21,632 nucleotides of DNA from assembly GCA_050245975.1 (NCBI GenBank), contig JBFWWW010000049.1, positions 1 through 21,632 on the forward strand. Reading direction: 5' to 3'. Under the pieces are notes generated by a model. The model was not told the origin of the DNA and searched no databases. It saw only the letters and a list, made by a program, of their open reading frames with translations. The translations under genes and the position numbers were made by a program. This DNA comes from JBFWWW01 sp050245975. GTDB taxonomy: Bacteria > Pseudomonadota > Alphaproteobacteria > Rhizobiales > Hyphomicrobiaceae. Below are positions 6,343 to 17,062 of this stretch, one piece after another; positions within the stretch are counted from its first letter, which is position 1; every line of letters starts with the position of its first letter.

Positions 6343-7572
6343 TCAGGATGCGGCGTCCTGGCAGACGCGGATGAGGATGAGGACGCCGGCCAGTCCCGTC
6401 AGCGTCAGGACGAGGCCGGCCATCAGCGCGGCGTCGGCCCCCGAGCGGGTGATGATGGCGGCGAACACGATCGGCGATGCCGCGTTGGCGAGGTTCTGCG
6501 GCAGCATCAGCCGGCCCATGTAGGTGCCGTATTCCTTCTGCCCGAACAGCAGCAGCGGCAGCATGTTGCGCGCCAGGGCGAACAGGCCGTGCGCGATGCC
6601 GTAGGTGACGGCCAGCAGGCCGGCCGTCGGGATCGTCGCGCCGCCGGCCAGCACGGCCAGCGGTCCGAGCGGGGCGACCACCGCACCGGCCATCGCCACC
6701 TTCAGGATCGGCAGCCGACCGCCGGTGAGCAGATCGACGAGGCGGGAGGCCACCTGCGTCGGCCCGCTGAGCATCCACACGCCGATGGCCGCCGTCGCCG
6801 ACAGGCCCAGCATCTGGAACACGTCGATGATCTGCATGTTGAGGCCCCAGACGATGATCCCGTCGGTGCAGGACCAAAGGGCGAGCAGCACGAAGGCGAG
6901 CCGCCGCTTTTCGGTCGGCAGCCGCCCCTCCCAGGGCGGCGCGGTTGTGCCGCCCGCAAGCGTCTGCTGGCGCGACGGCTGCGTGCGCGGCAGCACGAGC
7001 AGGTGCACGGGCAGGCAGATGGCCAGATGCAGGACGGCGAAGCCGAGAAAGGTCGCACGCCAGCCGATGATGTCGTTCAGATAGGCGATCGGCGGCAGGA
7101 AGATGGTCGAGGTGAAACCCGTCAGCAGCGTCAGGATCGTGATGCCGCGTCGCGCATTGCCGCCGGCGATCTGCACGAGGCCGGGCAGCGCGGCGTTGGT
7201 CAGCATCATCGGCGAGGCGACGCCGATGAGCGCCCATCCGATCAGGTAGGACACCGCGCCTGTCGCGACGGCCACCAGCAGCAGGGCTGCGGCCACCAGC
7301 ACGGAGCCTGCCGCCATGATCGGCCGCGCACCGTATCGATCCACGGCGCGACCGCATGCCGGTGCGATGACGGCCCCGAACACGAGCATGGCGGCGATGC
7401 CGCCGAAGATGATCTCGCGCGGCAGGCGAAGGTCCTGCCCGATGGTGTCGCCGACCGCCATCAGCGGCGAGAATGTCGTGCCCCAGCCGATGACCTGCGT
7501 CAGACCGATGGCGAGTATGGCGGTGAGCGCGCTGGGCGCGGTATCGGTGCGGATAAGGGTGGGCAGCCTCAT
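6343..7572 (-). CDS. Major facilitator superfamily transporter
   Basis: A 409-residue inner-membrane carrier with about twelve hydrophobic helices in two halves. The halves are separated by a hydrophilic loop near residues 205-228 that contains TTAPPWEGRLPTEKRR. The loop between helices 2 and 3 carries the MFS motif A variant GRAVDRYGARP (74-84). A Trp-Gly pair early on (TQVIGWGTTF) and the paired GLxxxAR-like loop in the second half (AHGLFALARNMLP) support the superfamily. The substrate cannot be predicted. It lies 69 bases downstream of the YeeE/YedE-family gene on the same strand, so the two may form one transcript. A GGGGCGG stretch about seven bases before ATG 7572 serves as a weak ribosome site. 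Its 3' end nearly abuts that of the HpaI-type aldolase. Confidence 0.85.
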   Translation of the reverse strand: MRLPTLIRTDTAPSALTAILAIGLTQVIGWGTTFSPLMAVGDTIGQDLRLPREIIFGGIAAMLVFGAVIAPACGRAVDRYGARPIMAAGSVLVAAALLLVAVATGAVSYLIGWALIGVASPMMLTNAALPGLVQIAGGNARRGITILTLLTGFTSTIFLPPIAYLNDIIGWRATFLGFAVLHLAICLPVHLLVLPRTQPSRQQTLAGGTTAPPWEGRLPTEKRRLAFVLLALWSCTDGIIVWGLNMQIIDVFQMLGLSATAAIGVWMLSGPTQVASRLVDLLTGGRLPILKVAMAGAVVAPLGPLAVLAGGATIPTAGLLAVTYGIAHGLFALARNMLPLLLFGQKEYGTYMGRLMLPQNLANAASPIVFAAIITRSGADAALMAGLVLTLTGLAGVLILIRVCQDAAS

Positions 7573-7641
7573 ATCGCCGCCCCTGCCGCTGGGACTTCCG
7601 GTCCGGTGCGTGCCAAGGACCCCTCGTCGCGCTAAGGCGGC

Positions 7642-8739
7642 CTACGCGTCCGCCATCAGCCACCGCTCGAATACGACCAAGCCATAGCGCCCGCCGAGGA
7701 CGATCGCAACAAAGCTCAGGAACGAGCCCACCGCCATGGTGGAGACGCCGGTGATGCCCTGTCCCACGGTGCAGCCGAGTGCCATCACGCCGCCGGTTCC
7801 CATGAGAACCGCGCCCATCAGGTTCCGCAGCGTGTCGCCCTTGTCGGAAAATGTCGTGATCTGGAAGCGCCCCATGGCTTTGGCGACGACGAAGGCGCCG
7901 AGGATGGCGCCGAGCACGGTGGCGACGCCGAAGCCCGGCATGCGGGCGGCCGTGAAACGCTGCAGCCACTCGACGGTATCGGCCGCCGGCCGCACGAAGG
8001 TCAGCGAGATCGGGTTTGTCGGGTGCTCGGCCAGTTCGTCGAACGCCAGCCCGGTGATCGCCCACCCGGCCACGACGCAAAGGCCGATGCCGATGCCGGA
8101 CCAGACATGCACGGGCGATGCGCGGAAGTCCTTGTCCTTGAAGCAGTAGACGAGCGCCGCGGCCAATACGGCGGCTGCCGTGAGGGTGCGGCCGGTGCCG
8201 CGTGTCAGGCCGCCGACGGCGGCGGCGAGATCGCCGATGCTCTGTGTCGGCGTCGCCAGCGGCGCGAGGCTGATGGCGGTCGTCTGCTCGATGGCGGCGC
8301 GCAGCGGTCCCAGAAGGCCGCCGATGGCCATGAAGGCGAACAGCGCCAGCACCAGAAGCGTCAGCAGCGACCGCACGTCGCCGCCGCCGATGCGCGCCAG
8401 ATTGCGGCTGGCGCAGCCGCCGGCGAAGACCATGCCGAAGCCGAACATCCCGCCGCCGAGCAGGTTCCCCACCCAGTTGAGCGACGGAGCGAGATACATC
8501 GATTGCGCGAGCGAGACGACGCCGGCCGCGTCGAGCGCCTGGGCGCCTGCGAGCGCCGTGGCACTGGCGAGGATCCAGGCGCGGAACCGCCGCCAGTCGC
8601 CGAAATTGTGGATGTCGGACAGCGCCCCCATCGTGCAGAAATTCGTGCGGTAGACGATGGCGCCAAAAGCAAACCCGATGGCGAGCCCGCCGAGTGCGAG
8701 GGCCAGCGGACCGTTGTTTTGGATCGTTTCGCGAATCAT
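7642..8739 (-). CDS. YeeE/YedE family (TsuA-like) sulfur-compound transporter
   Basis: A 365-residue inner-membrane protein with 9-10 hydrophobic segments. It holds the three family repeats, each with a conserved cysteine: Cys35 in YRTNFCTMGALSD, Cys109 in MVFAGGCASRNLAR and Cys323 in MALGCTVGQGITGVST. In the characterised homologue TsuA, three such cysteines line the path by which thiosulfate is passed inward, so import of thiosulfate or a related sulfane-sulfur species is a reasonable inference. Relatives (PmpA/PmpB) are controlled by the persulfide sensor BigR in other alphaproteobacteria and gammaproteobacteria. The gap upstream contains a matching palindrome (8786-8801). The start ATG 8739 has AGG a few bases upstream. 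An MFS gene follows. No rhodanese, sulfurtransferase or TusA-like gene is adjacent. Confidence 0.88.
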   Translation of the reverse strand: MIRETIQNNGPLALALGGLAIGFAFGAIVYRTNFCTMGALSDIHNFGDWRRFRAWILASATALAGAQALDAAGVVSLAQSMYLAPSLNWVGNLLGGGMFGFGMVFAGGCASRNLARIGGGDVRSLLTLLVLALFAFMAIGGLLGPLRAAIEQTTAISLAPLATPTQSIGDLAAAVGGLTRGTGRTLTAAAVLAAALVYCFKDKDFRASPVHVWSGIGIGLCVVAGWAITGLAFDELAEHPTNPISLTFVRPAADTVEWLQRFTAARMPGFGVATVLGAILGAFVVAKAMGRFQITTFSDKGDTLRNLMGAVLMGTGGVMALGCTVGQGITGVSTMAVGSFLSFVAIVLGGRYGLVVFERWLMADA

Positions 8740-8785
8740 GGAACCTGCACCCCCCGCACGGCCGATCCGTCTGTTGTTTGCTTAT

Positions 8786-8801
8786 ATTCGCAGATTTGAA
8801 T
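8786..8801. promoter_or_regulatory. Putative SqrR/BigR-type operator (ATTC-N8-GAAT)
   Basis: ATTC (8786-8789), eight bases, then GAAT (8798-8801) form a perfect palindrome frame inside an AT-rich island of the 143-base yeeE-dnaE gap. From memory, this is the recognition pattern of the ArsR-family sulfide/persulfide repressors SqrR and BigR. It lies 47 bases upstream of the YeeE/YedE start codon, a family known to be BigR-controlled. On the minus strand it overlaps possible -10 sequences (GAATAT, TATAAG). No ArsR-type gene is in the window. Confidence 0.5.
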
Positions 8802-8882
8802 GTGAGCCTGCAAGCCGTGCTCGCTGCGGGACTGGAAAACAGTGTTGCGCCGCGTGACGGCGCAGTCTGCGGGGATTAAGTG

Positions 8883-12455
<3,573 letters not shown>

Positions 12456-12470
12456 GGGCGGCCGTCGTCC

Positions 12471-12482
12471 GGTCCGCGGACC
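12471..12482. repeat. 12-bp perfect palindrome between dnaE and the rpsB promoter
   Basis: GGTCCGCGGACC reads the same on both strands. It lies 15 bases after the dnaE stop and one base before the -35 element of the rpsB promoter. It may be part of a weak dnaE terminator or a protein site. No T-tract follows. Confidence 0.35.
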
Positions 12483-12483
12483 C

Positions 12484-12512
12484 TTGTCAATACCGGCCCG
12501 GACCTCTATATC
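12484..12512 (+). promoter_or_regulatory. Strong housekeeping promoter for rpsB-tsf
   Basis: TTGTCA (12484-12489) and TATATC (12507-12512) are separated by exactly 17 bases. Read with the alphaproteobacterial pattern, CTTGTC-N17-CTATAT is also present. This is close to the RpoD/SigA consensus and is well placed for ribosomal protein expression. It predicts a start near 12519 and a leader of about 110 bases before rpsB. Confidence 0.75.
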
Positions 12513-12575
12513 GGGCGCCATTCCACACGCGAGCCCTGCGTTTGCCGGATTGAAAGCCCCGGTGAACGCTCCGGT

Positions 12576-12591
12576 GCTGTCCTGTGACAGC
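12576..12591 (+). promoter_or_regulatory. Hairpin in rpsB leader
   Basis: GCTGTC (12576-12581) pairs perfectly with GACAGC (12586-12591) around a CTGT loop, within the predicted 5' leader of rpsB. S2 represses its own mRNA in some bacteria through leader structure, so this could be part of an autoregulatory fold. I do not recognise a described RNA family here. Confidence 0.35.
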
Positions 12592-12631
12592 TCTCAGGCC
12601 CGCGGAGGTTCAACCGGAAAAGGACACTGCC

Positions 12632-13630
12632 ATGGCGCTCCCCGCCCTCAACATGCGTCAGCTCCTGGAAGCTGGCTGCCACTTCGGCCATCAAAGCCAC
12701 CGCTGGAATCCCAAGATGGCGCCGTTCATCTTCGGCGCCCGCAACAACATTCACATCATCGACCTGGCGCAGACGGTGCCGATGCTGCACCAGGCGCTGG
12801 TGACCGTGAGCGACGTCGTTGCCAAGGGCGGCCGCGTCCTGTTCGTCGGCACCAAGCGGCAGGCCTCCGATGCCATTGCCGATGCGGCCAAGCGGTCGGC
12901 CCAGTACTACATCAACCACCGCTGGCTCGGCGGCACGCTGACCAACTGGAAGACGATCTCGCAGTCGATCCGCCGCCTGCGCCAGCTCGATGACCTGCTG
13001 TCGTCGGAGGCGAAGGGCCGCACGAAGAAGGAGCTGCTCCAGCTGACGCGCGACCGCGATACGCTCGAGAAGTCGCTCGGCGGCATCAAGGACATGGGCG
13101 GCCTGCCGGACCTGCTGTTCGTGATCGACACGAACAAGGAGCAGATCGCCATCGCCGAGGCCAAGAAGCTGTCGATTCCGATCGTCGCCGTGGTTGATAC
13201 GAACTGCGATCCCGACGGCATCGATTTTGCCATTCCGGGCAATGACGACGCGGCCCGCGCCATCACGCTCTACTGCGATCTCATCGCCCGGGCGGCGATC
13301 GACGGCATCGAGCGCGGGCAGGCCGGCGCCGGCGTCGATGTCGGCGCATCCGCGGCACCGCCGGCGGTCGATCTGCCGGAGGCAAAGCCCACCACGTTCA
13401 GGGGCATCGATGCCCCGCGCGGCGAGGCCGACGATCTGAAGCGGATCCAGGGCGTCACGCCCAAGATCGAGCAGCGGCTCAACGATATCGGCGTCTACCA
13501 TTTCTGGCAGCTCGCCGATCTCGACGAGGAGAACGCCGCGCTTCTCGACAAGACGCTGCGGCTGAAGGGGCAGGTCGGGAAGGACGGCTGGGTCGCGGCT
13601 GCCAAGGCCCTGAGCGAGGTCGTTGCCTGA
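12632..13630 (+). CDS. rpsB: 30S ribosomal protein S2 with C-terminal helix-hairpin-helix extension
   Basis: A 332-residue protein. Residues 1 to about 228 are a complete S2: LLEAGCHFGHQSHRWNPKM near the start, VLFVGTKRQA (69-78), HRWLGGTLTNW (96-106), LPDLLFVIDTNKE (158-170) and the IPIVAVVDTNCDPD loop. A Gly/Ala/Pro linker (about 229-262) leads to an extra domain (about 264-332) containing DLKRIQGVTPKIEQRLNDIG, a helix-hairpin-helix motif resembling those of DNA-structure-binding proteins. S2 binds the 30S head-body junction and helps recruit S1. E. coli S2 has only 241 residues; extended forms of about 330 are, as I recall, typical of Bradyrhizobium relatives. ATG 12632 follows AAAGGA by eight bases. 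It is driven by the promoter at 12484, and tsf follows after 88 bases. Confidence 0.97.
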   Translation: MALPALNMRQLLEAGCHFGHQSHRWNPKMAPFIFGARNNIHIIDLAQTVPMLHQALVTVSDVVAKGGRVLFVGTKRQASDAIADAAKRSAQYYINHRWLGGTLTNWKTISQSIRRLRQLDDLLSSEAKGRTKKELLQLTRDRDTLEKSLGGIKDMGGLPDLLFVIDTNKEQIAIAEAKKLSIPIVAVVDTNCDPDGIDFAIPGNDDAARAITLYCDLIARAAIDGIERGQAGAGVDVGASAAPPAVDLPEAKPTTFRGIDAPRGEADDLKRIQGVTPKIEQRLNDIGVYHFWQLADLDEENAALLDKTLRLKGQVGKDGWVAAAKALSEVVA

Positions 13631-13677
13631 CCGCACGTCGCGGTCCTGCAAGGCTTGAAACACGAACAAGGTCCGTG

Positions 13678-13700
13678 CCGGTGCGTTGCGAACGCGCCGG
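13678..13700 (+). promoter_or_regulatory. Hairpin between rpsB and tsf
   Basis: CCGGTGCGTT (13678-13687) can pair along its full length with AACGCGCCGG (13691-13700), with one G-U pair and a GCG loop. It ends 18 bases before the tsf start codon. It might tune tsf translation, block RNA decay or partly terminate, giving unequal S2 and EF-Ts output. No T-tract follows. Confidence 0.4.
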
Positions 13701-13718
13701 ACGGCGCACGAGGATGAT

Positions 13719-14660
13719 ATGGCGACGATCAGCGCAAGCATGGTGAAAGACCTGCGCGAGAAGACCGGCGTGGGCATGATGGACTGCAAGGCCGCGCTCA
13801 CCGAGACCAACGGCGACATGGATGCGGCCGTCGACTGGCTGCGCAAGAAAGGCCTGTCGAAGGCCGCCAAGAAGGCCGGGCGCATCGCCGCCGAGGGCCT
13901 GATCGGCGTGACGTCTTCGGCGGGCGCGGGCGCGATCGTGGAGGTCAACTCCGAGACCGACTTTGTCGCGCGCAACGAGCAGTTCCAGGACATGGTGCGC
14001 AAGGTGACCGCGCTTGCGGGCACCGTGGGCGGCGATGTCGAGAAGCTGCTGGCAGCGACCTATCCGGGCACCTCGCACACGGTCGATGCGCAGCTCAAGG
14101 AGATGGTGGCGACCATCGGCGAGAACATGACGCTGCGTCGCGCCGCTGCCGTCACGGCCGCCGAAGGCGTGGTTGCGGACTATGTGCACGCCAAGGTTGG
14201 CGATGGCCTCGGCAAGCTCGGCGTCCTGGTGGCGCTGGAGAGCAAGGGCGACAAGGCCCAACTCGCCGACCTCGGCCGCCGCCTGGCGATGCATGTCGCC
14301 GCGGCCAACCCGCAGGCGGTGAACGCCGAGGAGCTCGACGCGGACCTGATCGAGAAGGAGCGCGCCGTGTACACCGAGCAGGCGAAGGCCTCCGGCAAGG
14401 CCGCCGACATCGTCGCGAAGATGGTGGAAGGGCGGCTGCGCAAGGAGTTCTTCCAGCAGGTCGTGCTTTTGCAGCAGACCTACCTGGGCGCCGGCAGCGA
14501 CGGCAAGCAGACCGTCGAGCAGGTCGTGAAGGCCGCCGAGAAGGCCGCCGGAGCGCCGATCCGGGTGACGAAGTTCGTGCGCTTCGCGCTTGGCGAGGGC
14601 ATTGAGAAGAAAGAAGAGGATTTCGCCGCCGAAGTCGCCGCCGCTGCCAAGACGAGCTGA
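13719..14660 (+). CDS. tsf: Translation elongation factor Ts
   Basis: A 313-residue cytosolic guanine-nucleotide exchange factor for EF-Tu. The N-terminal UBA-like module has the signature VKDLREKTGVGMMDCKAAL (9-27). The Asp-Phe wedge that disturbs the Mg site of EF-Tu is in TDFVARN (80-86, with Asp81-Phe82). The dimerisation and coiled-coil region follows, with the second copy of the core fold in the C-terminal half. The length is usual for alphaproteobacteria. ATG 13719 is preferred over the GTG at 13686 because the family begins MATISA and GAGGA lies just upstream. It is co-transcribed with rpsB and ends before a strong hairpin (14700-14730). Confidence 0.97.
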   Translation: MATISASMVKDLREKTGVGMMDCKAALTETNGDMDAAVDWLRKKGLSKAAKKAGRIAAEGLIGVTSSAGAGAIVEVNSETDFVARNEQFQDMVRKVTALAGTVGGDVEKLLAATYPGTSHTVDAQLKEMVATIGENMTLRRAAAVTAAEGVVADYVHAKVGDGLGKLGVLVALESKGDKAQLADLGRRLAMHVAAANPQAVNAEELDADLIEKERAVYTEQAKASGKAADIVAKMVEGRLRKEFFQQVVLLQQTYLGAGSDGKQTVEQVVKAAEKAAGAPIRVTKFVRFALGEGIEKKEEDFAAEVAAAAKTS

Positions 14661-14699
14661 TACGGCAGCGGTCGCGCGGTTGCAGGTTCCGAGCTTGTT

Positions 14700-14733
14700 C
14701 CGGCCGGCCGGGGGATACCCGGCCGGCCGGTTT
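14700..14733 (+). terminator. Perfect 13-bp GC hairpin after tsf
   Basis: The left arm at 14700-14712 and right arm at 14718-14730 (CCCGGCCGGCCGG) are exact reverse complements around a GGATA loop, followed by only three T residues. It lies 40 bases after the tsf stop and 75 before pyrH. It is probably a terminator or attenuator that lets rpsB-tsf be expressed above the downstream essential genes. Confidence 0.7.
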
Positions 14734-14759
14734 GCGTATTGCGACCCGGAGCGTTTAAT
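14732..14759 (+). promoter_or_regulatory. Possible promoter for pyrH
   Basis: TTGCGT (14732-14737) and TTTAAT (14754-14759) are separated by 16 bases, directly after the tsf hairpin and 45 bases before pyrH. The -10 resembles the consensus moderately. Its position after a terminator-like structure makes a fresh start point plausible. Confidence 0.35.
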
Positions 14760-14804
14760 GTCGCCGCCACACTGAGGGACTCACATGGGATTCTGGGGCC
14801 GAGC

Positions 14805-15539
14805 ATGAGCCAGGCTGCGAACGGTATCCGCTACAAGCGACTGCTTCTGAAATTGTCCGGCGAAGCGCTCATGGGCAGCAACAGCTTCGGCATCGACATG
14901 GGTGTCGCGTTGCGGCTGGCGGCCGACGTCAAGGAAGCCGTCGACGCCGGCGTCGAGATCGGCATCGTCGTCGGCGGCGGCAACATCTTCCGCGGCCTTG
15001 CCGGCGCCGCCAAGGGCATGGATCGTGCGACCGGCGACTACATGGGCATGCTGGCGACGGTGATGAACGCGCTGGCCTTCCAGAACGCGCTCGAGCAGCA
15101 CGCGGTGCCCGTCCGGGTTCTTTCCGCCATCTCGATGCCGACGGTGTGCGAGGCCTATGTGCGCCCCAAGGCGCTGCACCATATCGAGAACAAGCGCGTG
15201 GTGATCTTTGCGGCCGGCACCGGGAACCCGTTTTTCACCACCGATACGACGGCGGCCTTGCGCGCCATCGAGATGAACTGCGATGCGGTCGCCAAGGCGA
15301 CGCAGGTGGACGGCGTCTACTCGGGCGATCCCAAGCTCGACCCCAAGGCCGTCCGCTACGACCGACTGACCTACGGCGAGGTGCTGGCGCGGGATCTCAA
15401 GGTCATGGACGGGGCGGCCATAGCTCTTGCCCGGGATAACGGACTTCCGGTAATTGTGTTCTCCATCGCCGAGCCGGGAAATCTCCTGAAAGTGCTGAAG
15501 GGCCAGGCCCGGGCGACCGTCATCGACGCCGGGTCGTGA
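14805..15539 (+). CDS. pyrH: Uridylate kinase (UMP kinase)
   Basis: A 244-residue hexameric amino-acid-kinase-fold enzyme converting UMP and ATP to UDP and ADP in pyrimidine nucleotide synthesis. The phosphate loop is LLLKLSGEALMG (13-24), the GGGNIFRG loop follows, then the UMP-binding AAGTGNPFFTTDTTAALRA stretch and the ATP-region KATQVDGVYSGDPK. The length matches the family (about 240). ATG 14805 (MSQAANGIRYKRLL) is taken as the start; the frame opens earlier at 14739, but that would run through the putative promoter and add a non-homologous tail. The ribosome site is a GGGG stretch about six bases upstream. frr follows after 91 bases. Confidence 0.97.
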   Translation: MSQAANGIRYKRLLLKLSGEALMGSNSFGIDMGVALRLAADVKEAVDAGVEIGIVVGGGNIFRGLAGAAKGMDRATGDYMGMLATVMNALAFQNALEQHAVPVRVLSAISMPTVCEAYVRPKALHHIENKRVVIFAAGTGNPFFTTDTTAALRAIEMNCDAVAKATQVDGVYSGDPKLDPKAVRYDRLTYGEVLARDLKVMDGAAIALARDNGLPVIVFSIAEPGNLLKVLKGQARATVIDAGS

Positions 15540-15550
15540 CGGCACGGGCC

Positions 15551-15572
15551 CTGCCACATGCTAGGATGGCAG
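15551..15572 (+). promoter_or_regulatory. Short hairpin in pyrH-frr gap
   Basis: CTGCCA (15551-15556) pairs with TGGCAG (15567-15572) over a 10-base loop. The stem is short, with no T-tract. It could be an RNA-stability element or chance. Confidence 0.2.
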
Positions 15573-15630
15573 CTAGGTTGTTGGCGGGCCGGAGCGGCAT
15601 CGGCGGCCATAGCAAAAAGAGGACAAGAAC

Positions 15631-16194
15631 ATGGCGTCTCCGACATTCGATCTCAAGGAACTTGATCGCCGGATGCGCGGGGCGATGGAGACGCTGAAGA
15701 AGGAATTTGCCGGCCTGCGCACCGGCCGCGCGAGCACGCACCTGCTCGACGCCGTCGTGGTCAACGTCTACGGCGCGAAAATGCCGATCAATCAGGTCGC
15801 CACCGTCTCCACGCCGGACGCGCGGACGATTTCGGTGCAGGTCTGGGACAAGGGTCAGGTGCAGGCGGTCGAGAAGGCGATCCGTGAAGCCAATCTCGGT
15901 CTCAATCCGGTGATCGAGGGTGCTCTGATCCGCCTGCCGATCCCCGCGCTCAATGCCGAGCGCCGCCAGGAGCTGGTCAAGGTCGCCCACAAGTACGGCG
16001 AGAGCGCCCGCGTGGCGGTGCGCAATGTGCGGCGCGACGGGATGGACCTGCTCAAGCGCCTCGAGAAGGATGGCAAGATCGGCGAGGACGAGCACCACAA
16101 GAATTCGGCCAAGGTCCAGGAGCTGACCGACAAGCTCATCAAGGAAATCGATCAGATGCTCGCGTCCAAGGAAGCCGAGATCAAGCAGGTGTAG
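15631..16194 (+). CDS. frr: Ribosome recycling factor
   Basis: A 187-residue cytosolic factor that, with EF-G, splits post-termination ribosomes. It has the two-domain tRNA-like layout. The three-helix bundle is built from the N-terminal helix (LDRRMRGAMETLKKEFAGLR) and the C-terminal long helices (AERRQELVKVAHKYGESAR and the KVQELTDKLIKEID region). The beta domain lies between (about 35-105), with RTGRAS at its entry and VQVWDKG within. The length is typical (185-187). ATG 15631 has GAGGA seven bases upstream. It is placed between pyrH and uppS as in most alphaproteobacteria. Confidence 0.97.
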   Translation: MASPTFDLKELDRRMRGAMETLKKEFAGLRTGRASTHLLDAVVVNVYGAKMPINQVATVSTPDARTISVQVWDKGQVQAVEKAIREANLGLNPVIEGALIRLPIPALNAERRQELVKVAHKYGESARVAVRNVRRDGMDLLKRLEKDGKIGEDEHHKNSAKVQELTDKLIKEIDQMLASKEAEIKQV

Positions 16195-16201
16195 CGGGCA
16201 G

Positions 16202-16217
16202 GCCGGGCAGGCCCGGC
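16202..16217 (+). terminator. Compact GC hairpin after frr
   Basis: GCCGGGC (16202-16208) and GCCCGGC (16211-16217) are exact reverse complements, folding as a 6-bp stem with a 4-base loop seven bases after the frr stop. No T-tract follows, so it is a weak or partial terminator, or an RNA 3'-end stabiliser, before uppS. Confidence 0.4.
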
Positions 16218-16284
16218 TCGATGAACAGCGGCGGATCGTTCTCAGGTCAGCCGAAAACCCCAGCCGACAGGGCAGCCGTCCGCG

Positions 16285-17040
16285 ATGACCGAGCTCAAGA
16301 ACGCCGCTGCCCTGCAACGAGAAAGCGCCGCCGTCCCGCGTCATGTGGCGATCATCATGGACGGCAACGGGCGCTGGGCGCAGGAACGGGGCCTGCCGCG
16401 CTCGGCGGGCCATCGCAAGGGCGTCGAGGCCGTTCGGCGCACCGTGCGCGCCGCCATCGAGCTCGGCATCCAGTATCTGACGATCTTCAGCTTCTCATCC
16501 GAGAACTGGTCGCGTCCGCCCGACGAGATCGACGATCTCATGGGCTTGCTCAAGCGCTTCATCCGCCGCGATCTCGCCGAGCTGCATCACAACGGCGTCC
16601 GCATCACGGTCATCGGCGAGCGCGACCGCGTCGATCCCGAGCTGCTCGGGCTGATGGACGAGGCGGTTGCGACGACGGCCGCGAATTCCGCGCTCAATCT
16701 CGTCATCGCCTTCAACTACGGCGCCCGTGCCGAGATCGCGCGTGCGGCGCGCAGGCTGGCGGAAGATGTTGCCGCCGGCCGCCTGACGCCGGGAGACATC
16801 ACGCCCGAGGTGTTCGACAGCCGGCTCGACACGACCGGCATCCCGGACCCCGATCTCCTGATCCGAACCAGCGGCGAGTTCAGGCTGTCGAATTTCCTGC
16901 TTTGGCAGGCGGCCTACACGGAGTTCGTTTTCCTCGACGCCAACTGGCCGGAGTTCGGGCGCGAGCTGCTGGAGCGCGCCATCGAGGTTTTCCGCACGCG
17001 CGAGCGCAGGTTTGGCGGGCTTGCGCGGACAGCCGGCTGA
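16285..17040 (+). CDS. uppS: Undecaprenyl diphosphate synthase (cis-prenyltransferase)
   Basis: A 251-residue enzyme that adds isopentenyl diphosphate units to farnesyl diphosphate to make the C55 lipid carrier for peptidoglycan and O-antigen. The first motif HVAIIMDGNGRWA (20-32) contains the essential Asp26, the same number as in E. coli. IFSFSSENWSRP follows, and the C-terminal RTSGEFRLSNFLLWQAAY with ARG-SER-type diphosphate binders and the final Glu (TEF) is complete. The length is normal. The ribosome site before ATG 16285 is poor. cdsA begins 22 bases after its stop. It shares isoprenoid precursors with dxr two genes downstream. Confidence 0.97.
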   Translation: MTELKNAAALQRESAAVPRHVAIIMDGNGRWAQERGLPRSAGHRKGVEAVRRTVRAAIELGIQYLTIFSFSSENWSRPPDEIDDLMGLLKRFIRRDLAELHHNGVRITVIGERDRVDPELLGLMDEAVATTAANSALNLVIAFNYGARAEIARAARRLAEDVAAGRLTPGDITPEVFDSRLDTTGIPDPDLLIRTSGEFRLSNFLLWQAAYTEFVFLDANWPEFGRELLERAIEVFRTRERRFGGLARTAG

Positions 17041-17062
17041 CGCAGCGACACAGGCACCAGCG

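Noticed and set aside
6236..8080. 614-codon minus-strand frame across the MFS and yeeE genes
   Set aside because: It is out of frame with both real genes, and its Arg/Ala/His-rich composition is typical of a shadow frame.
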